Assembly: GCF_001422045.1 (NCBI RefSeq)
Contig: NZ_LMLW01000001.1
Span: 380,972-444,971 of the forward strand
Length of the DNA: 64,000 nt
Source: Sphingomonas sp. Leaf242
Lineage (GTDB): Bacteria; Pseudomonadota; Alphaproteobacteria; Sphingomonadales; Sphingomonadaceae
Direction: 5' to 3'
Part shown: one piece after another, positions 8,392-16,763 of the stretch
Numbering within the stretch: position 1 is the stretch's first letter
Layout of the letters: each line of letters starts with the position of its first letter
The notes under the pieces: generated by a model
Databases searched by the model: none
What the model was told of the DNA's origin: nothing
What the model saw: only the letters and a program-made list of their open reading frames with translations
Position numbers and translations under genes: made by a program

Positions 8392-9611
8392 CGATCGATC
8401 CTTGCAGTCTTTGCGTCGTGGCGAGGCGTGCGGGCAGGCGCTGCTGCGATCGCGCCCGCAATGGCTGCGCGCATCGGCTTGGCGATGAATGCCGCGTCGT
8501 ACGGGCAGGGGCGGCGACGCGCCTTGTCGGGCCGCGGCTCGAACCCTTCGATCCAGCTGTAGCGATCGGTCATCCCCCACAGCATGATGTCTCGCAGCGA
8601 GGGGTAGGCCAGCATCAGGTCGAGATAGCCGCGCGTATAGTCCGCGACCGCGCGATCGCGCACCGCGATATCCGCGGGCAGCGCGTTATCGCGGACGTCG
8701 AGCTCGGTGATGACCAGATCATAGCCCATCGCCGTCACCGCATCGAGGAAACGCCGCCACTCCCCTTCGAGCCCGGCGATGGTCGCGCGCGTATCGATAC
8801 CCCGCGTGACGATATGCGATTGCACGCCCAGCGCATCGACGGGGATTTTTCGCCGCCTGAAACCCTCGAGCAGCTTGAGCACGCCGGCGCGGTGATGCGC
8901 GTTGCCGGGTTCCCAACTCATATAGTCGTTGTAGACGAGCTGTGCGTGCGGCGCCGCCGCGCGCGCGGTGTGGAACGCGAGATCCAGCGTCGCCTCGGGC
9001 CCGCCCAGCGCGCGCGACAATGCGGTCTGGTAAAGGCTTCCGTCCGCCGGTGTCACCGCCTCGTTGACGACATCGTAACTGCCGATCCGGGATCCGTAGC
9101 GTTGGCAGACGGTGGTGATGTGCGCGACGAGCATCTGCTCCGCAGCCCGTTGCGGATTTGCACCGAAGTCGTACGCTTCCTCCCAGCGGGGCATCCATTT
9201 GGGCTGGTGCCACAGGAGATTGTGGCCGCGCACCGGCAGTCCGTTCGCCATGGCCCAGGCCATCATCGCGTCCATGTGGGTAAAGTCGAAACTAGTCGCG
9301 GTGGGCCGGATCGCCTGCCATTTCATCTGGTTCTCAGGGACCAGAAGTCCACAGTCGCGCTTCAGCAGCGCGGCATAGGCGGGGTTCGCGAACGAGCCTC
9401 GATCGGCGCCCGGGGGGCTCCAGCCGAAACAGGATCCCAGTCGCATGCCTTTCGGTGCCGCGATCGACTGAAGCCCGGTCCCTCCCGTCCCTGGTGCTTC
9501 TGAACTTTGGAACGGAACCCTGGCACTGGCGCACGCCGAAACCGCTATTCCGCCGAGCATCGCGAGCCCGCGGCGTCGCGTGATCTCACCCGAATTCTGC
9601 CGATTGCTCAT
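8388..9611 (-). CDS. GH10 endo-1,4-beta-xylanase, exported (Tat/lipoprotein-like signal)
   Basis: A 407-residue family-10 xylanase that cleaves internal beta-1,4 bonds of xylan. The acid/base Glu184 sits in DVVNEAV and the nucleophile Glu303 in ITELDV; other family marks are 'VPENQMKWQAIRP' and 'RGHNLLWHQPKWMP'. The N-terminus has twin arginines (TRRRGLAML, residues 11-19), then a hydrophobic run and V-S-A-C with Cys27 fitting a lipobox. Tat export with lipid anchoring is therefore plausible. ATG 9611 is chosen because AAGGAAGG lies about 9 nt upstream; the longer open frame to 9953 overlaps GH67. It is the middle gene of the GH67-GH10-esterase operon and overlaps the esterase start. Confidence 0.94.
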   Translation of the reverse strand: MSNRQNSGEITRRRGLAMLGGIAVSACASARVPFQSSEAPGTGGTGLQSIAAPKGMRLGSCFGWSPPGADRGSFANPAYAALLKRDCGLLVPENQMKWQAIRPTATSFDFTHMDAMMAWAMANGLPVRGHNLLWHQPKWMPRWEEAYDFGANPQRAAEQMLVAHITTVCQRYGSRIGSYDVVNEAVTPADGSLYQTALSRALGGPEATLDLAFHTARAAAPHAQLVYNDYMSWEPGNAHHRAGVLKLLEGFRRRKIPVDALGVQSHIVTRGIDTRATIAGLEGEWRRFLDAVTAMGYDLVITELDVRDNALPADIAVRDRAVADYTRGYLDLMLAYPSLRDIMLWGMTDRYSWIEGFEPRPDKARRRPCPYDAAFIAKPMRAAIAGAIAAAPARTPRHDAKTARIDR

Positions 9612-9684
9612 GCGTTTGCGCCTTCCTTCGAACGACATGCTGTGCGGCATGGCTGGGGGCCAGACCCGTGAGATATCAGGTACA

Positions 9685-11808
9685 TCATTGCGGATTGCCC
9701 GGAGCATAGGGAAAACGCTGCGCCTTGTACCACGCCAGATCATGCGCGGGCCGCGCGGTACCGGCGGGGAGCGCCCGACCGTTGACCGACATCCAATAGG
9801 CAAGGCTCGCATCGCGCCACCACTGAGCTTCGCGCTGTTGCACGGCCAGATAGGTGGCGGTCTTGGCCCAGCGCTCCGCATCGATATCGGGTTTGAGCGC
9901 GTCCCATTTGCGGCGCATGTCCGCGACGTAAGAGACGCCCGTGTCGTAATCATGGACCATCTCCGCCCATAAACTCCGCCCCGACGTCATCCGCCGATCC
10001 CAGGGGACATGGTGGAACCACAGCAACTCGCGTTCCGGCGTCGTAGCCGGATCGCCTAGCTTGCGTGCGAGGGCGGGGGCGTATTGCGCGACCGCGTTGC
10101 TGCCGGTGCGGGTGCGGTCGAAGCCGATCCCGGCTTTGTCGGCGCGGTGGTAATAGACCGGGTTCCATTCGGGACGCTTCAGGTCGGCGATCCACGGTCC
10201 GGGGCCGTAATGATGCCCCGTCGCCATGACGTGCGCGAGGCCAAGCGGCGTCATGTAATCGACCACCGCCTCGCGCGAGCCCATCATCATCGCGACGACC
10301 GGATCGACGATCCCGGGCGAGGGGGCGAAGGTCATCGCCGCCCATTCGCGCGCGACCGGTGCGGCGCCGAGCGTCGGATCCCATGCCATCCGGCCGAACG
10401 CGTACCAGTTTGCCTGGTTGAACGTCGAGCCCGCCCAATCGCGGTCGCGGCCAATATTGGCGACGCCTGCCATCCCGGTCAGCGTGTGACCCTCGACCGA
10501 GCCATCGACAACGTCGGCGACGGTCTCGCCCGGCCGCTGCATCGTCTCGCTGCCGAGCGTCTCGGCGAACAGCGGGCCGAGATATGCAAGGTGCGTGGCG
10601 AAACCGAGATATTCCTTGGTGATCTGGAATTCGATCATCAGCGGGGTCTTGGGCATTGCGCCAAACAGCGGATGGACCGGCTCGCGCGGCTGGAAGTCGA
10701 TCGCGCCGTTCTTGACCTGGACGATGACATTCGCTGCGAACTTGCCGTCGAGCGGCTTGAACTCGGTATAGGCCTGTTTGGCGCGGTCCTCGGGGTCGGT
10801 TTCCGCGTAGACGAACGCGCGCCACATCACGATGCCGCCATGCGGGCGCACCGCGGCAGCGAGCATGTTGGCGCCGTCGGCGTGGCTGCGGTGATAGTCG
10901 CGCGGGCCGGGCTGGCCCTCGCTGTTCGCCTTGACCAGGAACCCGCCGAAATCGGGGATGCTGCGGTAGATCTCGTCGCTCTTCGCCTTCCACCATGCCG
11001 CGACCTGGGGATCGAGCGGATCGGCCGTCTTCAGGCCGCCGAGTTCGATCGGGGCCGAGAACCGCGCCGACAAATACACCTTGATCCCGTACGGCCGGAA
11101 CACGTCGGCGAGCGCGGCGGCTTTTGCAATATACGGCGCGGTGAGGCTGTCGGCCTTCGCGTTGACGTTGTTCAGGACGGTGCCGTTGATCCCGATCGAC
11201 GCGTTGGCGCGCGCGTAGTCCGTGTAGCGCGGGTCGTGGAAATCGGGGAGCGTCCACCAATCCCACAGCGATGCGCCGGCATAGCCGCGCTCGACCACAC
11301 CATCGAGATTGTCCCAGTGGTTGAGCACGCGCAGTTTCACGCGCGGCGTCGAGGTCAGGTCGATCCGGTCGAGGCTGCCGCCGGTCTGGAGATGACGCAG
11401 CAAGGCGAAGCTGCCGTAGAGCACGCCGCGATCGGTGTTGGCGGTGACGAGGAGCACCCGGCGATTGCCGAGCGTAACCTGGCGGACGCGGTACCCCTCG
11501 TCGCCAAGCGCTGCGAGCGGAAGATGCAGCGCGGCGACGGCGTCATCCTTGGCGGTGGCTAGCAGGACGGTCGGCGTGCTTGTGCCAAACAATCCCGCGC
11601 CGCGCCGCAGCTCCTCGGCCGCCGCGCGGAACGTTGGCGTATCGCCGCGCGCTTCGATCGTCGGAACGCGACGCTCACCTGTTGCTGTCGGGGTGCGATA
11701 GCGAAGCCAAAGGTCGTAACCGTCTTCGGCATACGCCGTTTCGGTCATACCAATTATCGCCGCAAAAAGCAGCGCGAACCTAACGATCGATCGGCTGAGT
11801 GCCGTCAT
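9685..11808 (-). CDS. GH67 alpha-glucuronidase
   Basis: A 707-residue alpha-glucuronidase that removes (4-O-methyl)glucuronic acid from the non-reducing-end xylose of xylo-oligosaccharides. The family is shown by 'GYDLWLRY' near the N-terminus, 'LRVLNHWDNLDGVVERGYAG', 'YARANASIGINGTVLNNVN', the putative acid Glu297 in KANSEGQPGP, and 'LYLSARFSAPIELGG'-type core segments. A signal peptide (about residues 1-25, ending ETAYA) shows it works outside the cytoplasm. GGGAGAGG lies 5 nt before ATG 11808; the longer frame to 11940 crosses the operator region. It heads the leftward xylan operon, divergent from GH3, with a candidate LacI operator (11862-11875) between them. Confidence 0.93.
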   Translation of the reverse strand: MTALSRSIVRFALLFAAIIGMTETAYAEDGYDLWLRYRTPTATGERRVPTIEARGDTPTFRAAAEELRRGAGLFGTSTPTVLLATAKDDAVAALHLPLAALGDEGYRVRQVTLGNRRVLLVTANTDRGVLYGSFALLRHLQTGGSLDRIDLTSTPRVKLRVLNHWDNLDGVVERGYAGASLWDWWTLPDFHDPRYTDYARANASIGINGTVLNNVNAKADSLTAPYIAKAAALADVFRPYGIKVYLSARFSAPIELGGLKTADPLDPQVAAWWKAKSDEIYRSIPDFGGFLVKANSEGQPGPRDYHRSHADGANMLAAAVRPHGGIVMWRAFVYAETDPEDRAKQAYTEFKPLDGKFAANVIVQVKNGAIDFQPREPVHPLFGAMPKTPLMIEFQITKEYLGFATHLAYLGPLFAETLGSETMQRPGETVADVVDGSVEGHTLTGMAGVANIGRDRDWAGSTFNQANWYAFGRMAWDPTLGAAPVAREWAAMTFAPSPGIVDPVVAMMMGSREAVVDYMTPLGLAHVMATGHHYGPGPWIADLKRPEWNPVYYHRADKAGIGFDRTRTGSNAVAQYAPALARKLGDPATTPERELLWFHHVPWDRRMTSGRSLWAEMVHDYDTGVSYVADMRRKWDALKPDIDAERWAKTATYLAVQQREAQWWRDASLAYWMSVNGRALPAGTARPAHDLAWYKAQRFPYAPGNPQ

Positions 11809-11861
11809 AATCCTCTCCCGCGGTTCCACGATCGATTGACAGGATCGCGGATGACCAGTCA

Positions 11862-11875
11862 TGGTATCGCTATCA
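11862..11875. promoter_or_regulatory. Candidate LacI-family operator between GH67 and GH3
   Basis: TGGTATCGCTATCA is an imperfect palindrome centred on CG, the layout typical of LacI-family operators. It lies 53 bp before the GH67 start and 49 bp before the GH3 start, so one site could control both directions. Its exact reverse complement occurs at 29471-29484. A TTGACA element lies at 11836-11841 on the plus strand. Confidence 0.65.
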
Positions 11876-11924
11876 CGACGATGGCTTCGACAGCAATGCC
11901 GCGTTTCAGATCGGGAGATGAAGA

Positions 11925-14321
11925 TTGCCGGGCACACCAACTGTTACGATCGCACCGACGCGGCGCGACCTTCTTGGGTTGTTCGGATCGGTTTCCGTCG
12001 GCGGATTGATCCCCGGTATCGCGCAGGCTGCGACCGCGTTGCCGATCTATCGCGACGCCCGTGCGCCAGTCGACCTCCGGGTCCGCGACCTGATGGCGCG
12101 GATGACGCTGGAAGAGAAAGTTGGCCAGACCATTTCGCTGTGGGCGACCAAGGCGGACGTGATGACGCCGGGGGGGCTCGATTTTGATCCGGCGCGTGCG
12201 TCGGCGGCGTATCCCGCGGGTTTCGGCCAGGTCACGCGGCCGTCCGACAAGCGCGGTGGGCCGTCGGTGGCCGCGGTCGCCGGCGGTACAGGTGCGCAGT
12301 GGCGCGGGTCGGCCTCGACGATCGCGTTCGTCAACGCGGTCCAGCGCTGGGCGCGCGGGACGCGGCTCGGCATTCCGGTGATCTTCCACGAAGAGTCGCT
12401 GCACGGCTACATGGCGCCCGACGCGACGATGTTCCCGCAGGCGATCGGCATGGCCGGCACGTTCGACCGTGATCTGATGCGGCGTGGTCAGGCGATCATC
12501 GGCCGGGAAGTACGCGCGCACGGCAGCCACCTCTCGCTGTCCCCGGTCGTCGATATCGCCCGCGATCCGCGCTGGGGGCGGATCGAGGAAACGTTCGGCG
12601 AGGATCCGTATCTGTGCGGGGAGATGGGGGTGGCCGCGGTCGAGGGATTACAGGGCGACAGCACGACGCTGGCGCCCGGCAAGGTCTTCGCGACGCTGAA
12701 GCACATGACCGGCCACGGCCAGCCGCAGGCCGGCAACAATATCGGCCCCGCACCGATCGGCGAGCGCGAATTGCGCGAGAGCTTCTTCCCGCCGTTTCGC
12801 GCGGTCGTGACGCGGACCGGGATCGGCGCGGTGATGCCGTCGTACAACGAGATCGACGGCGTGCCGAGCCATGCGAACCACTGGCTGCTCGGCGAGGTGC
12901 TGCGCGGCGAATGGGGGTTTTCGGGCGCGATCGTCAGCGATTACGGCGCGATCGAGGAGCTGGATACGATCCACCACGTTGCGCGAGACCTGAACGGGGC
13001 GGCGAAGCTCGCCTTGGCAGCCGGGGTGGACAGCGCGTTGCCGGATGGGATCGCGTTTCGGACGTTGCCTGCGCAGGTGCGGGCGGGGACGGTGCCGATC
13101 GCGGCGGTCGATGCCGCCTGCGCGCGGATGCTGGCGTTGAAGTTCCGCGCTGGTTTGTTCGAGCAGTCGGCAGTCGATCCCCGTGCCGCCGCTCGCCTGA
13201 CCGGTAACGCGGAAGCACGCGGCGTCGCCCTGGACGCGGCGCGCAAATCGCTGTGCCTGCTAACGAACGACGGCGCGCTGCCGCTCGCGCCCAAGGGCAA
13301 GATCGCGGTGATCGGGCCGAATGCGGCGATCGTGCGGCTTGGCGGCTATTCCGCGCCGCCGCGCCAGACGGTGTCGCTGCTCGACGGCGTTCGGACGCTC
13401 GTGGGTAACGCAGTGACGATCGTCCACGCGCAGGGCGTGTTCATCACGCAGAGCGAGGACCGGTCGCAGGATGCGGTGCTGCTCGGCGATCCGGCCAGGA
13501 ACCGCGCGCTGATCGCCGAGGCGGTCGCGGTCGCGCGCGGAGCCGATACGATCATTCTCGCGATCGGCGATACCGAGCAGACCAGCCGCGAGGGGTTCTC
13601 GAAGAACCATCTCGGCGATCGCACGACGCTCGACCTGATCGGCGAGCAGAATGCGCTGTTCGATGCGCTGCACGCACTGGGCAAGCCGATCGTGGTCGCC
13701 GCGATCAACGGGCGTCCGCCGAGCTGGCCCAATGTGATGGCGAAGGCCAACGCGGTGCTCGAATGCTGGTATCCGGGGCAGGAGGGCGGCACGGCGATGG
13801 CCGAGGCGCTGTTCGGGCGGATCAATCCGGGCGCCAAGCTGCCCGTCACCGTCGTCCGCGAAGTCGGACAGGTGCCGCTTTATTACAACCGCAAGCCGTC
13901 GACCGAGCGCGGCTATCTGTTCGCGGAGACGGCGCCGCTGTTCCCGTTCGGTCACGGCCTCAGCTACACGCGCTTCGACGTCAGCGCACCGCGGCTGTCG
14001 GCGGCGAAGATCGGCATCGCCGGCAGCGTCGGGGTCGAGGTCGACGTAGCCAATATCGGGCAGAGGGCTGGCGACGAGGTCGTGCAGATCTACGTCCGCG
14101 ATCAGGTGTCGTCAGTGGCGCGGCCGGTGATGGAGTTGAAGGGGTTCGAACGCGTAACGCTCGCGCCCGGCGAGCGGCGGACACTGCGGTTCACGCTGGG
14201 GCCGGACGCGTTCGCGCTATGGGACGTCGATATGCGCGAGGTTGTCGAACCCGGCCTGTTCACGATCATGGCCGGACCGAGTTCGGCGCAGGTGAAGACC
14301 GCAATCCTCGAGATCGCCTGA
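11925..14321 (+). CDS. GH3 family beta-glycosidase (beta-xylosidase/beta-glucosidase), Tat-exported
   Basis: A 798-residue GH3 enzyme that should release terminal xylose or glucose from oligosaccharides. Domain order is a TIM barrel with 'LGIPVIFHEESLHG', 'KHMTGHGQP' and nucleophile Asp339 in IVSDYGA, then the alpha/beta sandwich with a likely acid/base Glu in 'SREGFSKNHLGDR', then a C-terminal fibronectin-III-like domain ('GDEVVQIYVRD'). The N-terminus carries a twin-arginine motif (TRRDLLGLF) and an export-type hydrophobic run ending AQAA. The only usable start is TTG 11925, six codons or fewer after an in-frame stop, with GGGAGA 6 nt upstream. It diverges from the GH67 operon and likely shares its operator. 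Confidence 0.92.
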   Translation: MPGTPTVTIAPTRRDLLGLFGSVSVGGLIPGIAQAATALPIYRDARAPVDLRVRDLMARMTLEEKVGQTISLWATKADVMTPGGLDFDPARASAAYPAGFGQVTRPSDKRGGPSVAAVAGGTGAQWRGSASTIAFVNAVQRWARGTRLGIPVIFHEESLHGYMAPDATMFPQAIGMAGTFDRDLMRRGQAIIGREVRAHGSHLSLSPVVDIARDPRWGRIEETFGEDPYLCGEMGVAAVEGLQGDSTTLAPGKVFATLKHMTGHGQPQAGNNIGPAPIGERELRESFFPPFRAVVTRTGIGAVMPSYNEIDGVPSHANHWLLGEVLRGEWGFSGAIVSDYGAIEELDTIHHVARDLNGAAKLALAAGVDSALPDGIAFRTLPAQVRAGTVPIAAVDAACARMLALKFRAGLFEQSAVDPRAAARLTGNAEARGVALDAARKSLCLLTNDGALPLAPKGKIAVIGPNAAIVRLGGYSAPPRQTVSLLDGVRTLVGNAVTIVHAQGVFITQSEDRSQDAVLLGDPARNRALIAEAVAVARGADTIILAIGDTEQTSREGFSKNHLGDRTTLDLIGEQNALFDALHALGKPIVVAAINGRPPSWPNVMAKANAVLECWYPGQEGGTAMAEALFGRINPGAKLPVTVVREVGQVPLYYNRKPSTERGYLFAETAPLFPFGHGLSYTRFDVSAPRLSAAKIGIAGSVGVEVDVANIGQRAGDEVVQIYVRDQVSSVARPVMELKGFERVTLAPGERRTLRFTLGPDAFALWDVDMREVVEPGLFTIMAGPSSAQVKTAILEIA

Positions 14322-14334
14322 CCCATCGACAAGC

Positions 14335-14363
14335 GAGGGTGCGCGGGCAGGCCGCGCACCCTC
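14335..14363. terminator. Bidirectional hairpin terminator between GH3 and M13 peptidase
   Basis: A perfect 12-bp stem (14335-14346 with 14352-14363) with a 5-nt loop sits between two convergent genes. There is no strong T-run, so efficiency is uncertain. Confidence 0.65.
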
Positions 14364-14369
14364 GGCAGA

Positions 14370-16427
14370 TTACCAGATGTGAACGCGCTGCGCCGGCGTC
14401 AGGTACAGTGCATCGCCGGGCTTGACGTTGAACGCAGTATACCAGGCGTCGACATTCCGGACGATGCCGTTGACCCGGTAGAACGGCGGTGAGTGCGGAT
14501 CGGTCAGCAGGCGCGCGCGCGCCGCGCCCTCGCGGAGCTTCGCCTGCCACGCCTGCGCATAGGCCAGGAAGAACCGCTGGTCGCCGGTGAGACCGCCGAT
14601 CACCGGTGCCTTGCCGTGCACCGACTGGTATTTCCGATACGCGGCATAGGCGGTTTCGACGCCGCCGAGATCGCCGATATTCTCGCCGAGCGTCAGCGCG
14701 CCCTTCACGTGCACGCCAGGGATCGGCTCATACGCGTCGTACTGCTTCGACAGCGCGGCGGTATGCTTCGTGAAGGCGGCGCGCGCTTCGGGCGTCCACC
14801 AATTCTCGAACTTGCCCGATGCGCTGAACTGGCTGCCCTGATCGTCGAAGCCGTGGCCCATCTCGTGGCCGATGATCGCGCCGATCGCGCCGTAATTGAC
14901 CGCGGCATCCGCGTTGGGATCGAAATAGGGCGGCTGCAGGATCGCCGCGGGGAAGGTGATCTGGTTGTTGAGCGGATCGTAATAGGCGTTCACCGTCTGC
15001 GGCGTCATGCCCCACAGGCTGCGATCGACCGGCTTGCCGAGGCGCGACAGGTCGAGCTGGTGGTCGAACTCGCCCGATCGCATCGAATTGCCGAGCGGAT
15101 CGCCGCGCACGATGGTGAGCGCGCTGTAATCGATATATTTCGTCGGATGACCGATCCGCGGATCGAAGGCGGCAAGCTTGGCGAGCGCCTGCGTCTTGGT
15201 GGGCGCGTCCATCCAGGTGTTGGCCCCGATCCGCTCCTTGTAGGCGGCGCGCAGGTTGGCGATCAGTTCGCCCATCTTGGCTTCGCTCTGCGGCGGGTAG
15301 TGGCGCTTGACGTAGACTTCGCCGACCGCCTCGCCCATCGTGCCGTTGACGACGGCGATGCCGCGTTTCCAGCGCGCGCGCTGCTGCGGCTGGTCGGCCA
15401 TCGTCTTGCCGTAGAAGTCGAACGTCGCCTGATCGAATGCCTTGGGCAGGACCGGCGCGCTGGCCGATGCGAGACGGAACTTCATCCAGTCCTGCCACGT
15501 CGATACCGGCGTTGCGGCGAACAGCTTGGCCAGTTCGGTCAGCGCAGTCGAGTTCGTCATGTAGACGATCGGGAAATTGCGATAGCCGGCGGTCGTCAGC
15601 AGCAGCGGCCAATCGAAACCGGGCGCCAGCGCCTTACGGCCGGCAGCATCCATCGGCTTCAGCATCGCCTTGAGATCGCGCGACTGGACCGGCGACCATT
15701 GCACCTTCGCCATCGCGGTTTCTAGCGCGACGATCCGGTCCGCCTTGGCCGATGCATCGGCAATCCCCGACAGCGTCAGGATCTTCTCGACATAGGCGCG
15801 GTAGGCGGTGCGGAAGGTGTCGTACTTGGCACCCTGTTCTAGATAGTAATCGCGTCCGCCCATCCCGAGCGAACCCTGTCCGGCGGCGACCGCGTAGCGC
15901 GTCGGATCGGCAGGATTGGGCAACTGGCCGATCTCGACCGGCGAGGCATAGCCGACCGTCGAGAACAGCGTCTGCAGTTTCTGCTTGTCCCCGGCCGCAT
16001 CGATCTTCGCGAAATAGGGTTTCAGGGGTGTCGTGCCGGCGCGTTCGATCGCCGCCTCGTCCATGAAGCTGGCGTAGAGATCGCCGAACTGTTCCGCGCC
16101 CGGCCCGACCGCCGCAGGATCACGCGCGGCATCGTCGAGTATTGCGCGAACCTGTTGCTCGGCCTGATCGGCCAGGACGACGCTGCCGCCGGCCGAGGTC
16201 CGGTCCGCGGCGATCTCGGTACGCTTGTTCCAGTTGCCGTTCGCGTAGGTCCAGAAATCGTCGCCGGGTTTCACCGACTTGTCGGCGGCGGTGAGATCGA
16301 TTCCGAAGGTTCCGTAGCGCGTGCCGGTCGCGGCGGCGGTTGCGGGCGCCGTCTGCGCGAGCGCGGGTGAGGACAGCGCCAGCACGGCGACGCTCAGCGA
16401 CAGACGCGAAACATGGTTGAACAGCAT
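14370..16427 (-). CDS. M13 family zinc metallopeptidase (PepO/neprilysin-like)
   Basis: A 685-residue exported endopeptidase. A signal peptide occupies about residues 1-25 (LFNHVSRLSLSVAVLALSS, then PALAQ). The N-terminal M13 domain begins 'GIDLTAADKSVKPGDDFWTYANGNW'. The zinc site is HEMGH (His521, Glu522, His525), with the third ligand in 'GENIGDLGG', and the protein ends with the conserved 'RVHIW'. Family members cleave short peptides in the periplasm. AGGAG lies 5-9 nt before ATG 16427; upstream codons to 16553 show no homology. It sits between hemicellulase genes but has no evident link to sugar catabolism. Confidence 0.94.
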   Translation of the reverse strand: MLFNHVSRLSLSVAVLALSSPALAQTAPATAAATGTRYGTFGIDLTAADKSVKPGDDFWTYANGNWNKRTEIAADRTSAGGSVVLADQAEQQVRAILDDAARDPAAVGPGAEQFGDLYASFMDEAAIERAGTTPLKPYFAKIDAAGDKQKLQTLFSTVGYASPVEIGQLPNPADPTRYAVAAGQGSLGMGGRDYYLEQGAKYDTFRTAYRAYVEKILTLSGIADASAKADRIVALETAMAKVQWSPVQSRDLKAMLKPMDAAGRKALAPGFDWPLLLTTAGYRNFPIVYMTNSTALTELAKLFAATPVSTWQDWMKFRLASASAPVLPKAFDQATFDFYGKTMADQPQQRARWKRGIAVVNGTMGEAVGEVYVKRHYPPQSEAKMGELIANLRAAYKERIGANTWMDAPTKTQALAKLAAFDPRIGHPTKYIDYSALTIVRGDPLGNSMRSGEFDHQLDLSRLGKPVDRSLWGMTPQTVNAYYDPLNNQITFPAAILQPPYFDPNADAAVNYGAIGAIIGHEMGHGFDDQGSQFSASGKFENWWTPEARAAFTKHTAALSKQYDAYEPIPGVHVKGALTLGENIGDLGGVETAYAAYRKYQSVHGKAPVIGGLTGDQRFFLAYAQAWQAKLREGAARARLLTDPHSPPFYRVNGIVRNVDAWYTAFNVKPGDALYLTPAQRVHIW

Positions 16428-16763
16428 CGAGGCTCCTGTGGAAATTGCCGACCGAGTCCAGAGGTATCGGGGCGGGGATCGAATGGGCGAACATGGCGAG
16501 GTCGGGCTTTCGCCCTGTTGGGGGAAGCTGACGCGGAATAGGGACCGTAGCAATATGAATTCGATCGCGATTGGATCGGTCGTCTGTCCTCGGCACGGCG
16601 GTCTGCTCGGACAAGATCAGCCAGTGGCAGGGTGGGTTGTTCGGCCCTAATTGTATGCAAAGGCGGTCTTGCCGTGAGATCCTGTCGCGCAATTAGTCTT
16701 ACATATTGACCGCGCTTCGACGGCCCAATATCGGTTGCGGCAGATAAAAACGGGAGGATCGAA
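16428..16763. other. Divergent intergenic region, M13 peptidase / GH51
   Basis: A 336-bp gap with no supportable gene. It must hold promoters for the leftward peptidase and the rightward arabinofuranosidase. The right half is AT-richer and contains TAATTGTATGC near 16649 and TTGACC near 16707. The 14-bp LacI-like operator seen elsewhere is not found here. Confidence 0.5.
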
